Source: Betaproteobacteria bacterium
GTDB lineage: Bacteria; Pseudomonadota; Gammaproteobacteria; Burkholderiales; Ga0077523
DNA length: 64,000 bases
Direction of reading: 5' to 3'
Assembly: GCA_016713305.1 (NCBI GenBank)
Contig: JADJPK010000005.1
Span: 124,001 to 188,000 of the forward strand
The number at the start of each line of letters is the position of its first letter. Positions within the stretch are counted from its first letter, which is position 1. Made by a program: the position numbers and the translations under genes. The notes beneath the pieces were generated by a model, which saw nothing but the letters and a program-made list of their open reading frames with translations, was not told the DNA's origin and ran no database searches. Below, piece by piece: positions 18,464 to 27,003 of the stretch.

Positions 18464-19453
18464 ATGGTCAACGAAATCTCGAGATCGCGTCGCGCGCTGA
18501 CGCTGGCTGCCGGCGCTGCTGCGCTGACGGCGCCGTGGATCGCGCCGGCGCGCGCCGCCGACTATCCCGGCGGACCGCTTCGCATCGTCGTGCCCTACCC
18601 GGCGGGTGGGTTCAACGACACGCTCGGACGACTGATCGCGAAGCAGCTGTCCGCGGCGTGGAAGGTGAGCGCCGTGGTGGACAACAAGCCGGGTGCCGGG
18701 ACTGTGATCGGTACGCAGGCCGTGGCCACGGCCCCGGCCGATGGCCAGACGCTGCTCGTCATCCAGTTTCCGTTCGCCTCGAATCCCTGGCTCTACAAGC
18801 TGCCCTACGACACCGAACGCGCGTTCGCCCCCGTGATCCTGGCCGGGCGCTCGCCCATGGTGTTGGTCACCCATGCGGGCAGCCCCTATCGCGCCGTCGC
18901 CGATGTGCTGACCGCGGCGCGCGCCACTCCGGACAGGATCAACTACGGCACCTCGGGTGCCGGCTCGTCCAATCATCTGGCCATGGTGCTGTTCGAGAGC
19001 CAGGCCGGCGTGCGCATGAACCCCGTGCCCTACAAGGGCAGCGCTCCGCTGATGACCGACCTGTCTGGGGGGCATGTCGGGCTTGCCGTCGACCTGCTGC
19101 CGCAAGTGCTGCCGTTCATTCAGGCCGGCAAGGCGCGCGCGCTGGCCATTGCAAGCCGGCGTCGATCACCCCTGCTTCCGGATGTGCCGACCGCTGCCGA
19201 AGTCGGCCTGCCAGGATACGAGGTGTCGTCCTGGCACGGCTTCGTCGTGCCGGCGGGTACGCCGCAGCCTGCAATCGACAAGCTCAATCGCGAGATCGAC
19301 CGAATCCTTTCCACCGAAGAAGTCCAGCGCGCGTTCGCGGCTCAGGGCGTCACCCCCGACGGTGGCTCACCGGCAGTGTTGCGCGACTTCATTGCCGCAC
19401 AGATGACGCTGTGGAAGCGCGTCATCGAACAGCACGGGATCAAGGCCGAGTAA
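18464..19453 (+). CDS. Bug-type (tripartite tricarboxylate transporter family) periplasmic receptor
   Basis: A 329-residue extracytoplasmic receptor of the Bug/TctC family. The signal peptide contains a paired arginine (SRSRRALTL) and ends near ARAADYPGG. The family motifs PLRIVVPYPAGGFNDTLGR and NYGTSGAGSSNHLA follow. AAGGAGG lies four bases before the ATG. No TctA or TctB membrane partner is visible in the window, as is common for the very numerous orphan Bug proteins of Burkholderiales. Its ligand is probably a carboxylate. Confidence 0.87.
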   Translation: MVNEISRSRRALTLAAGAAALTAPWIAPARAADYPGGPLRIVVPYPAGGFNDTLGRLIAKQLSAAWKVSAVVDNKPGAGTVIGTQAVATAPADGQTLLVIQFPFASNPWLYKLPYDTERAFAPVILAGRSPMVLVTHAGSPYRAVADVLTAARATPDRINYGTSGAGSSNHLAMVLFESQAGVRMNPVPYKGSAPLMTDLSGGHVGLAVDLLPQVLPFIQAGKARALAIASRRRSPLLPDVPTAAEVGLPGYEVSSWHGFVVPAGTPQPAIDKLNREIDRILSTEEVQRAFAAQGVTPDGGSPAVLRDFIAAQMTLWKRVIEQHGIKAE

Positions 19454-19481
19454 ACCCAAACACAACTCCAGGAGACAGACC

Positions 19482-20657
19482 ATGAACCGACATCACCTCA
19501 ACACGCTGGCCGCCACTCTCGCGATCGCCGCACCCCTGGCTGCATCCGCCCAGACCGGACCGATCCGTGTCGGCGTCGTCACCCCGCTGTCGGGCACCTA
19601 CGCCGGCATCGGCCAGCAGGTGAAGTGGGGCCTGGACCTCGCCGCCGCGCAGATCAACGCGGCCGGCGGCGTGATGGGACGCAGGCTGGAGCTGGTCTAC
19701 GAGGACGAGGAAGCCAACCCGGCCGTGGCCACGCAGAAGGCCGAGAAGCTGTTCCAGGTCGGCAAGGTCGACTTCCTCACCGGCACGGTGAACTCGGGTT
19801 CGACCCTGGCCGTGGGCCAGGTGGCAGAGCGCAACAACCGGCTGATTGCGACCACGGTGTCGTTCGCCGACTCGATCACTGCCGACAAGTGCAGCCCCAA
19901 CGTGTTCCGCGTCAATGCGCGCGCGGGCATGCAGAGCGCTGCGCTGGCCGACTGGATGGCCTCGACGCAGAAGAATGCCAACGTCTTCTACCTTGGGCCC
20001 GACTACGAGATGGGCCGCAGCACGGTGGCGGCCTTCAAGGCGGCGGCGGAGGGCAAGGGCGCCAAGACCGCCGGCGAGGTGTTCGCGCCGCTGGACAACA
20101 AGGACTACTCGCCCTACTTCGGCCAGATTCGCGGCGCGCGTCCGACGGTGATCTACACCTCGGTGGCGGGCAACGACACGGTTCGGCTGTTCACGCAGAT
20201 GGCCGAGTTCGGCGTCAACCGCAACGTGCAGGTCGTCGGCGCGTCGGGCACGGTGACCTCGCAGAACCTCGGTGCCATCGGCAAGGCTGCCGACGGCTTC
20301 GTCACCGGTGTCGGCTACTCGTCCAGCATCGACTCGCAGGAGAACCGCAAGTTCGTCGCCGACTTCGAGGCAGCGAACAAGTCCAAGCCCGATCTGTACG
20401 GCGCCGACTCCTATGGCGTTCTGTTCTTCTACAAGGCGGCGGTTGAGAAGGCCAAGAGCACCGACACCGACAAGGTGCGCGAGGCGATGCGTGGCCTGCA
20501 ATGGGCCACCCCGCAAGGCACCAAGACCATGCGTGCCGGCGACCACCAGGCGATGCAGGACATGTACGCGGTGAAGGTCGAGGGCGGCCAGTTCCAGATC
20601 GTCGGCAAGGTTGCTGCCGAGGCGGCGATCGGGCCCGACACCTGCGCCCGGTTCTGA
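19482..20657 (+). CDS. ABC transporter periplasmic substrate-binding protein (branched-chain amino acid type), copy 2
   Basis: The 391-residue product has a signal peptide ending near AASAQTGPI and the LivK-type fold starting with IRVGVVTPLSGTYAGIG. The Shine-Dalgarno AGGAGA is clear. It differs strongly from the first receptor, so the two importers probably have different ligands. It opens a second five-gene transporter set in which permease and ATPase are separate proteins. Confidence 0.87.
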   Translation: MNRHHLNTLAATLAIAAPLAASAQTGPIRVGVVTPLSGTYAGIGQQVKWGLDLAAAQINAAGGVMGRRLELVYEDEEANPAVATQKAEKLFQVGKVDFLTGTVNSGSTLAVGQVAERNNRLIATTVSFADSITADKCSPNVFRVNARAGMQSAALADWMASTQKNANVFYLGPDYEMGRSTVAAFKAAAEGKGAKTAGEVFAPLDNKDYSPYFGQIRGARPTVIYTSVAGNDTVRLFTQMAEFGVNRNVQVVGASGTVTSQNLGAIGKAADGFVTGVGYSSSIDSQENRKFVADFEAANKSKPDLYGADSYGVLFFYKAAVEKAKSTDTDKVREAMRGLQWATPQGTKTMRAGDHQAMQDMYAVKVEGGQFQIVGKVAAEAAIGPDTCARF

Positions 20658-20667
20658 GGACGGCACC

Positions 20668-21552
20668 ATGCTGGACTGGCTGCAGTTCGTGCTGGCGCCA
20701 CAGGTCATCAACGGCCTGTCGATCGGCGTCGCCGTGGTGCTGATGGCGCTCGGGCTGACGATCATCTTCGGCCTGCTCGACGTCATCAACATGGCGCACG
20801 GCGAGTTCTACGCGATCGGCGCCTATGCGGCGCTGGCACTGATCGGCGTGGGCCTGCCGTTCTGGTGGGCGCTGGCGCTGACGCCGCTGCTGATGGCGGC
20901 GGTGGGCTACGCGACGGAGCGAGCGCTGATCGAGCGTGTATTCCACAGCAAGGACCGCCATACGCTGACCCTGCTTCTGACCTTCGGCATCGCCATCATC
21001 CTCGAAGACATCCTGAAGATCGTCTTCGGCGCGAATCCGCTGCGCATCGAGCAGCCGATCTCCGGGGCCACCGAGATGTTCGGACTGTTCTTCCCCAACT
21101 ACCGCCTGTTCCTGATGGCGGTGGGCACCGCGGTCATCGCGGCGGTGTGGCTGCTCGTGTTCCGCACCCGGCTCGGCGCGATGGTGCGCGCCGCTGCCTT
21201 CGACCGCCACATGGCCGCATCGCTGGGCGTGCCGGTGAGCGTGGTCTACGCCGGTACCTTTGCCTTCGGCGTGGCGCTGGCCGGCCTGTCGGGTGTGCTG
21301 CTCGCGCCGATCTACTCGGTGTTCCCGACCATGGGCCGCGACTTCGTGCTGATCGCCTTCAGCGTGGTGATCATCGGCGGCATGGGCTCGATCAAGGGAG
21401 CAGTGATCGCCGGGCTGCTGCTGACCCAGGTGCAGTCGATCTCGAGCTTGGTCATCTCGCCGGTGTGGAGCGATCCGCTGTTGTTCGGGATCATGGTGTT
21501 GGTGCTGATGTGGCGCCCGCACGGTCTCTTCGGGAGACTCGGCCATGGCTGA
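20668..21552 (+). CDS. Branched-chain-type ABC transporter permease (LivH-like), copy 2
   Basis: A 294-residue LivH-family permease with GLSIGVAVVLMALGLTIIFG near the N-terminus and VVIIGGMGSIKGAVIAGLLL near the C-terminus. The ATG at 20668 lies ten bases after the receptor stop. The 3' end overlaps the next permease gene by eight bases. Confidence 0.87.
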   Translation: MLDWLQFVLAPQVINGLSIGVAVVLMALGLTIIFGLLDVINMAHGEFYAIGAYAALALIGVGLPFWWALALTPLLMAAVGYATERALIERVFHSKDRHTLTLLLTFGIAIILEDILKIVFGANPLRIEQPISGATEMFGLFFPNYRLFLMAVGTAVIAAVWLLVFRTRLGAMVRAAAFDRHMAASLGVPVSVVYAGTFAFGVALAGLSGVLLAPIYSVFPTMGRDFVLIAFSVVIIGGMGSIKGAVIAGLLLTQVQSISSLVISPVWSDPLLFGIMVLVLMWRPHGLFGRLGHG

Positions 21553-22558
21553 CGTTCTGACCCTCGGCCGGGCACCCGCCCCGACGGCCGGCGCGCGGCG
21601 TTCCGCAGTGCGCTGGTTGAGCTACGCCTTCTTCGCGATCGCTCTGCTGTTCGCGGCCGTGGCGGCCGCGCTGGGTGACGTGTTCTTCTTCCGGCTGGCC
21701 ACCGAGTCGCTGATCTTTGGCGGGCTGGCGCTCAGCGTCGACCTGCTGCTCGGGCGCACGGGCCTGCTGCCGCTCGGGCAGGCGCTGTTCTTCGGCTTCG
21801 GCGCCTACGTCTCGGCGCTGACGCTCAAGCATCTCGCGCCCTCGCTGCCGCTGGCGCTGGCGGTGGTGCTGGTCAGCGGCACGCTGGTCGGGCTGGTCGG
21901 CGGGCTGATCGCGATCCGTGCCAAGGGCGTTTACTTCGCGCTGATCAGCTTCGGGCTGGCCCAGGTGGTCAGCAAGATCGTCTTCAACACCCGCGAGCTG
22001 GGCGCGTCGGACGGGCTGATCGGCGTGCCTGCGCCGATCATTAACCTCGGTGTGGCGAGCCTCGACACGGCGCATGCGCCGAGCTTCTTCCTGCTCGTGC
22101 TGGCCGGCATGGCCGCACTGCTGGCGCTGCTGATGCGCCTGATGGACACGCCCTTCGGGCGCCAGCTCGACGCGATCCGCACCAACGAGCACCGTCTGGC
22201 CTTCCTCGGCTTCGACCCCTGGCGCTACAAGCTAGCGGCTTTCGTGCTCGCCGCCGACATCGCCGCGCTCAGCGGCGCGCTCTACCCCATGCTGCGCGGC
22301 TTCGTCTCGCCCGAGCTGATGTTCTTCCAGGTCTCCGGCAACGCGGTGATCAACGTGATCGTCGGCGGCACGGGCACCTTCGTCGGTGCGCTGTACGGCT
22401 CGGCGCTGCTGACGGCGCTCAAGTCCGTGGTCGGCTCCTTCACCGCCCACCATGCCATCGTGATCGGCGCGTTGTTCGTCGTCTCGGTGATCTTCTTTCC
22501 CAAGGGTCTGGTGGGCTACCTCGCGCCGGCCCTGGAGCGCCTGTGGAGTCGCCGATGA
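21545..22558 (+). CDS. Branched-chain-type ABC transporter permease (LivM-like), copy 2
   Basis: This 337-residue membrane protein is LivM-like, with LPLGQALFFGFGAYVSALTL near residue 75 and the EHRLAFLGFDPWRYKLAAFV region near 220. Unlike importer 1 it is not fused to the ATPase. Its stop overlaps the ATPase start as ATGA. Confidence 0.87.
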   Translation: MADVLTLGRAPAPTAGARRSAVRWLSYAFFAIALLFAAVAAALGDVFFFRLATESLIFGGLALSVDLLLGRTGLLPLGQALFFGFGAYVSALTLKHLAPSLPLALAVVLVSGTLVGLVGGLIAIRAKGVYFALISFGLAQVVSKIVFNTRELGASDGLIGVPAPIINLGVASLDTAHAPSFFLLVLAGMAALLALLMRLMDTPFGRQLDAIRTNEHRLAFLGFDPWRYKLAAFVLAADIAALSGALYPMLRGFVSPELMFFQVSGNAVINVIVGGTGTFVGALYGSALLTALKSVVGSFTAHHAIVIGALFVVSVIFFPKGLVGYLAPALERLWSRR

Positions 22559-23322
22559 AGCCGACGACCGACGAGGCGATCCTGCAGGTGCGCGGCCTGA
22601 CCGTGCGCTTCGGGTCGCTGGTGGCCGTGGACGGTGTCGGCTTTGACGCGCAGCGTGGCCATATCACCGCGGTGATCGGCCCCAACGGTGCCGGCAAGAG
22701 CAGCCTGTTCAACCTGATCAGCGGCGCAATCCGGCCCAGCGCCGGCCAGGTGCTGCTCGAAGGCCACGACGTGACAGGCGCGAGCCCCGACCGGATGCTC
22801 GCCGCCGGGCTGTCGCGATCGTTCCAGATCACCAACCTTTTTTTCGAACTGCCGGTGCGCGAGAACCTGCGCCTGGCGGCTCAGTTCGTCGAAGCCGGGC
22901 ACGGCCTGCTGCGCCACGTCTCGGCCAGCCGCGCGGCGCAGCAGCGGGTCGAGGAGCTGATCGAGCGCTTCTCGCTGCAGGCCCGCGCCGACGAGCTCGC
23001 TGGCTTCCTGTCGCATGGCGAGCAGCGCCGGCTGGAGATCGCCGTCGCGCTGGCCGCCCGGCCGCGGCTGCTCTTGCTCGACGAGCCGACCCAGGGCATG
23101 AGCCATGCCGACACGCAGGACACCGCCGAGCTGATCAGCGGGCTGGCCGACGAGGGACTGTCCATCCTGCTGGTCGAACACGACGTCGACCTGGTGATGA
23201 ACCTGTCGGACCACGTGGTCGTCATGCACCAGGGCGCCAAGCTCGCGGAAGGCCGGCCGGAGTCGGTGCGCGCCGATCCAGCCGTACAGGCTGCGTACTT
23301 CGGGGAGGCTGCCCATGCTTGA
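22555..23322 (+). CDS. Branched-chain-type ABC transporter ATPase (LivG-like), copy 2
   Basis: A 255-residue ATPase with Walker A GPNGAGKSS, signature LSHGEQRRLEIAVAL and Walker B LLLLDEPTQGM. The ATG at 22555 overlaps the permease stop and removes four residues compared with a possible GTG at 22543. It overlaps the next gene by eight bases. Confidence 0.88.
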   Translation: MKPTTDEAILQVRGLTVRFGSLVAVDGVGFDAQRGHITAVIGPNGAGKSSLFNLISGAIRPSAGQVLLEGHDVTGASPDRMLAAGLSRSFQITNLFFELPVRENLRLAAQFVEAGHGLLRHVSASRAAQQRVEELIERFSLQARADELAGFLSHGEQRRLEIAVALAARPRLLLLDEPTQGMSHADTQDTAELISGLADEGLSILLVEHDVDLVMNLSDHVVVMHQGAKLAEGRPESVRADPAVQAAYFGEAAHA

Positions 23323-24022
23323 GCTGCGCGACATCCATACCCATTACGGCCTGAGCCATGTGCTGCAGGGCGTGAGCCTGCACGTGAATGCCGGCGAAGT
23401 GGTCGGCCTGTTCGGCCGCAACGGCGTGGGCAAGACCACGGTGATGAAGACCATCGCCGGCTGGGTGGCGCCAAGCCGCGGAACGGTGCAGTTGGAGGGG
23501 CAGGCGATCGGCGGAGTTCCGCCGGAGCGCATCTGCCGCCGAGGCATCGGCTTCGTGCCCGAAGACCGGCGCATCTTCCCGGGCCTGACGGTGCAGGAGA
23601 ACCTGGTGCTCGGCTTCATGCAGCAGCCCGGCCGCAGCCGCGCGGAAGATCGGCGCAGCCTCGATGCCATCTACACGCGCTTTCCGCGCCTGAGCGAGCG
23701 GCGAGGCCAGATGGGCACGACGCTGTCCGGCGGCGAGCAGCAGATGCTGGCCATGGCGCGGGTGCTCGTCGGGGCGCCCCGGCTGCTGCTGATCGACGAG
23801 CCGACCGAGGGGCTGGCGCCGAAGATCGTCGACGAGATCTTCGGGCTGATGGAAGGGCTGCGCCGCGATGGCATCCCGATCCTGCTGGTGGAGCAGAACA
23901 TGCACCGCGCTATCGGCATCGTGCAGCGCTTCTACGTACTGGAGCGCGGCGCCGTCGTGCTCGAAGGCGATGGTGGCAATACCTCGCACCGCGAAGCGCT
24001 GGTGCGGCAGCTGGCGGTCTGA
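23315..24022 (+). CDS. Branched-chain-type ABC transporter ATPase (LivF-like), copy 2
   Basis: The 235-residue protein has Walker A GRNGVGKTT, signature LSGGEQQMLAMARVL and Walker B LLLIDEPTEGLAP, with LVEQNMHRAI as the H-loop region. It completes the second importer. A small unknown gene starts one base after its stop. Confidence 0.88.
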   Translation: MLELRDIHTHYGLSHVLQGVSLHVNAGEVVGLFGRNGVGKTTVMKTIAGWVAPSRGTVQLEGQAIGGVPPERICRRGIGFVPEDRRIFPGLTVQENLVLGFMQQPGRSRAEDRRSLDAIYTRFPRLSERRGQMGTTLSGGEQQMLAMARVLVGAPRLLLIDEPTEGLAPKIVDEIFGLMEGLRRDGIPILLVEQNMHRAIGIVQRFYVLERGAVVLEGDGGNTSHREALVRQLAV

Positions 24023-24023
24023 C

Positions 24024-24431
24024 ATGACGGCAAGCGACGCGCGCATCGCATGGCTGCCGACAGCCGAGGCGCTCGAGTGCGAGGGCGCCGAGGCGATTGC
24101 TTGCCTGTCTGTGGGCGCGGAAGCAGGATTCGTCGCCGTGGCGATGAGCCCTTCACTCTCGACCAGCGATATCGGGCATGACATTCGTGCTGAGGCAACG
24201 CGCCTGGGCATGCGATGCATCGCCCTCGACGAGGCGGCGCACTACCGGCTCACCGTCCCCCTCGGGCAGGCGGAACGCCGAGCGCAGGCGCATGCACTCT
24301 CGCGCGACGGGTTCGATGGGTTGATCCTATGCGTGAGCTGCGAGGGCCTAACTCGTGCTGAATCGCTGCTGGCAACGGCCCGTGCGCTCGTACGAGATCT
24401 GGACCAGCGCGACGGGGAGTCTGACCACTAG
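24024..24431 (+). CDS. Unrecognised 135-residue protein at the end of the operon
   Basis: I do not recognise this protein. It is soluble, acidic and alanine-rich, with no signal peptide or membrane segment. A stretch VSCEGLTRAESLLATARALV near the C-terminus looks helical. The ATG lies one base after the stop of the second LivF-like gene, which suggests translational coupling and argues that the frame is real. It is the last gene before a non-coding stretch and the integrase remnant. Confidence 0.5.
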   Translation: MTASDARIAWLPTAEALECEGAEAIACLSVGAEAGFVAVAMSPSLSTSDIGHDIRAEATRLGMRCIALDEAAHYRLTVPLGQAERRAQAHALSRDGFDGLILCVSCEGLTRAESLLATARALVRDLDQRDGESDH

Positions 24432-25002
24432 CTTCTCGGATCTTTCGGTGGACGCAGCCGATTATGGAAGGCAAAGATGCTGCTCGGCCGACGGTCTGGG
24501 AGCGGCACCAACCACCGTAGAGTCGATGACTTCACGCGCGAGCGAGCGTGAGCGACAAGTCGGGGCCGTGTGCGCAATGGCCGAGTTGGTGGCGTAGATG
24601 GCTTAACCGGTGGATCAGCCTGCAGAACGCCGCATCGCAACCGTGTCCCGGGCTCCTGCGGGCGCTTTAGGTGACGCGCTTGCCGCATAGTTGCCCGGGA
24701 CACCTGCGAAATCGCGCCAGCCTGACCTTTCGAACGCCGGCTTTTGGGCGCCTGATCAGGCGAGACGAACTTCGCAGATGGGTCGGGTTCAGACGGTCGT
24801 CTCAGGCAGAAGCAGTCGTTCGTGGACCGTGACGCAAGCAGTATCGATCGAGCGGCCGGTCAAGGAGGCGCAGCGGTCATCCGAGGCGCTGCCCCGTGAG
24901 CGACCGGTTCCGGTCCATGCCGTCGTTCAACGGCCGAGACTGATCGGCCGCAGACAGTCTGAACGTGACTTCCAAGGAGCAGTTTGGGCTCCAACTGCCG
25001 CC
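24432..25002. other. Non-coding stretch between the catabolic operon and the integrase remnant
   Basis: No convincing gene is visible. Two symmetric elements stand out. One is a 10-bp inverted repeat GTGTCCCGGG at 24643-24652 and CCCGGGACAC at 24694-24703, separated by 41 bases. The other is a perfect 14-bp palindrome CGCCTGATCAGGCG at 24747-24760. They may be decayed mobile-element sequence or transcription stops for the long operon. No T-tract follows either. Confidence 0.45.
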
Positions 25003-26329
25003 TCAATGGTGCGCTGACGCCCTTGACCAGTCGATCGTCTCGCTCGGCTCAACGTCGTCCCCTTCGACGCGCGAGACAGCAACCGGAACCTCCGCTCCCA
25101 ATCCGCGCAGCTTGTCCAACTGATCCGCCCAAGCCTGCATCATGGTCCGCCGCGCAGGCAAGTGCTCTGCATGGTTGTAGGCCGCCTTCACTGCATTACG
25201 CTCGGCGTGCGACAACTGCCGCTCGATCACGTCCGATGGCCAACCGGCTTCATGCAGCAGCGTCGAGGCCATGCCCCTGAAGCCGTGCGCCGTGATGTCT
25301 GCCTTCTCGTAGCCGAGTCGTCGAAGCGCCGCATTGACGGTGTTCTCGCTCATGGGCTCACCGTTCGTCCGCACGCCGGGAAAGACCCAGCGGCCCTTGC
25401 CGGTCAGGGGCTGCAGATCCTTCAGGATCTCGATGGCCTGACGAGCCAGCGGGACGATGTGCATCACGCGGCCCTTCATCTTCGCGGTCGGGATGCGCCA
25501 CTCAGCGGCGTCCAGATTGATCTCGCTCCACTCTGCGCGACGCAGCTCGCCAGGTCGCACGAACAGCAGCGGCGACAGCTTCAGCGCGCATCGGGTGAGG
25601 AGTCCGCCGTCGTAGCCGTCGATGTCGCGCAGCAGCTGGCCGATGTCGCGTGCGTCGACCAGGGTGGCGTAGTGCTCGGGCTTCCAGGGCGTCAGGGCGC
25701 CCCGCAGGTCGCGGCTCGGGTCGCTCTCGGCGCGACCTGTCGCCACGGCGTAGCGGAAGACCTGGCCGCAGTTCTGCTGGACGCGGTGCGTGGTCTCGAT
25801 GGCACCTCGTTCCTCGACGCGCTTGAGCAGGGCGCAGGTCCATTGGCTTGATGCTGCCGACCGGTTTGGCGCCGATCCACGGAAAGACGTCCATCTCCAG
25901 CCGTCGGATGATCTTGGTGGCGTGCGACTCGGCCCAGGTCGGGGCGAACTTGGCGTGCCACTCGCGTGCAACTTCTTCGAAGCTGCCGGCCAGCGGCAGG
26001 CCGGCTGCGATCCGCTGTTCGGTGTCTCGCTCGACGGCGGCGGCGTCCCTGGCCTCCTTGCGCACCTCGCTCGGATCCACGCCTGCGCTGACGAGCTTTC
26101 GTGCCTCCTCGGCCTTCTGGCGAGCCAGGCTGAGGCCCGTGCTCGGGTAGGTGCCCAGGCTGAGCGTCTTGCGGCGGCCACGGATGCTGTAGTGGAGGCG
26201 CCAGCCGTGCGATCCGCCCTTCACGAACAGCAGCAGGTAGAGGCCCGCGCCGTCGCTCAGGCGACGTCGCGAGTCACCCGGCTTGATCGACTTGATCGTG
26301 GTGTTCGAGGCGATGAGGTGGTGCGCCAT
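25003..26329 (-). pseudogene. P4-type tyrosine recombinase (integrase) with a one-base frameshift
   Basis: The N-terminal part (start at 26329) has the DUF4102-like arm-binding domain with DGAGLYLLL and SLARQKAEEARKLV. The frame runs to about 25834, where the conserved text moves to another frame after KPMDL and continues as ALLKRVEERGAIET. Removing one base in the GGGCGCAGG context restores a protein of about 440 residues. The catalytic arginine (VRPGELRRAEW), HGFRGMAS and the tyrosine region AAYNHAEHLPARR are all present in the second frame. The gene abuts the 3' end of tRNA-Ala, the usual target of this family. If the shift is real the island is locked in place. Confidence 0.85.
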
Positions 26330-26434
26330 GCAGTAACTCCGCAGCCAATTCCTGCGAAATTTTGAGGTTACTGCGGGAGTTCCTGCAATGTGAACTCGGA
26401 CCCGGTGGCACGTCCCGGGTTCGCTCCGGACAAG

Positions 26435-26470
26435 AAAAAGCCCTAGAGCGTTGATTCTCTAGGGCTTTTT
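26435..26470 (-). terminator. Bidirectional terminator between the integrase and tRNA-Ala
   Basis: A perfect 14-bp stem (AAAAAGCCCTAGAG paired with CTCTAGGGCTTTTT) encloses an eight-base loop. Both strands end in a T-run, so it can stop transcription in either direction. It lies downstream of the tRNA on the minus strand. Confidence 0.85.
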
Positions 26471-26522
26471 CGCTACCTCAGGGCTGTTCCGGGACTGCCT
26501 GGAACACCTTCGGATGGACCGG

Positions 26523-26598
<76 letters not shown>

Positions 26599-27003
26599 AC
26601 GGCCGCGCGGTGTTCGCGCGGGAGCGAGATTCTAGCCGAACTCGCAGACGCCAACAATCAGGCCGCCAATAACGGCCGGGGATGCCGGCCGCATTAGGTT
26701 TTACGGCCGATTTCGATCAGCGCTTTGCGCCTTCGCGCACTCCCTGTGCGAGATCTTTCATCCCCTTCCTGCGACACCTTGCGGAAGACCCTTTTCACAA
26801 GGCCGTTGAAATTCAAGAAGTAAGAGGTTTGGTCGTTACCGCGAAGGCGTAGCTGAGGTTCCGTCGATCTGTCGCGCGACTGGAGCGGAATCGCATGTCA
26901 TGAAGTACGCATGCGATCTCCCGCGGTGTAGCACCGCCTTACATGAACCGACTTATCCGAGCGTTCCGGCGCGAGCAGCCGGGAGCCACCTAGGAGTTAA
27001 GGC
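26599..27003. promoter_or_regulatory. Leader region upstream of the giant repeat-protein gene
   Basis: This gene-free stretch must hold the promoter of both the tRNA (leftward) and the giant gene (rightward). Two dyads lie close to the giant gene: ATCGCATG at 26890-26897 with CATGCGAT at 26910-26917, and a compact hairpin GCGGTG-TAG-CACCGC at 26923-26937. AGGAG at 26993-26997 is a good ribosome-binding site for the ATG at 27004. I cannot pick a confident -35/-10 pair, and the dyads may be operator or leader structures. Confidence 0.5.

Noticed and set aside
26399..26432. T-arm-like sequence (GGGTTCGCTCC) near the integrase start, a possible second tRNA piece
   Set aside because: It has no acceptor or anticodon stem around it and does not repeat the end of tRNA-Ala, so it is not a usable attachment-site copy.
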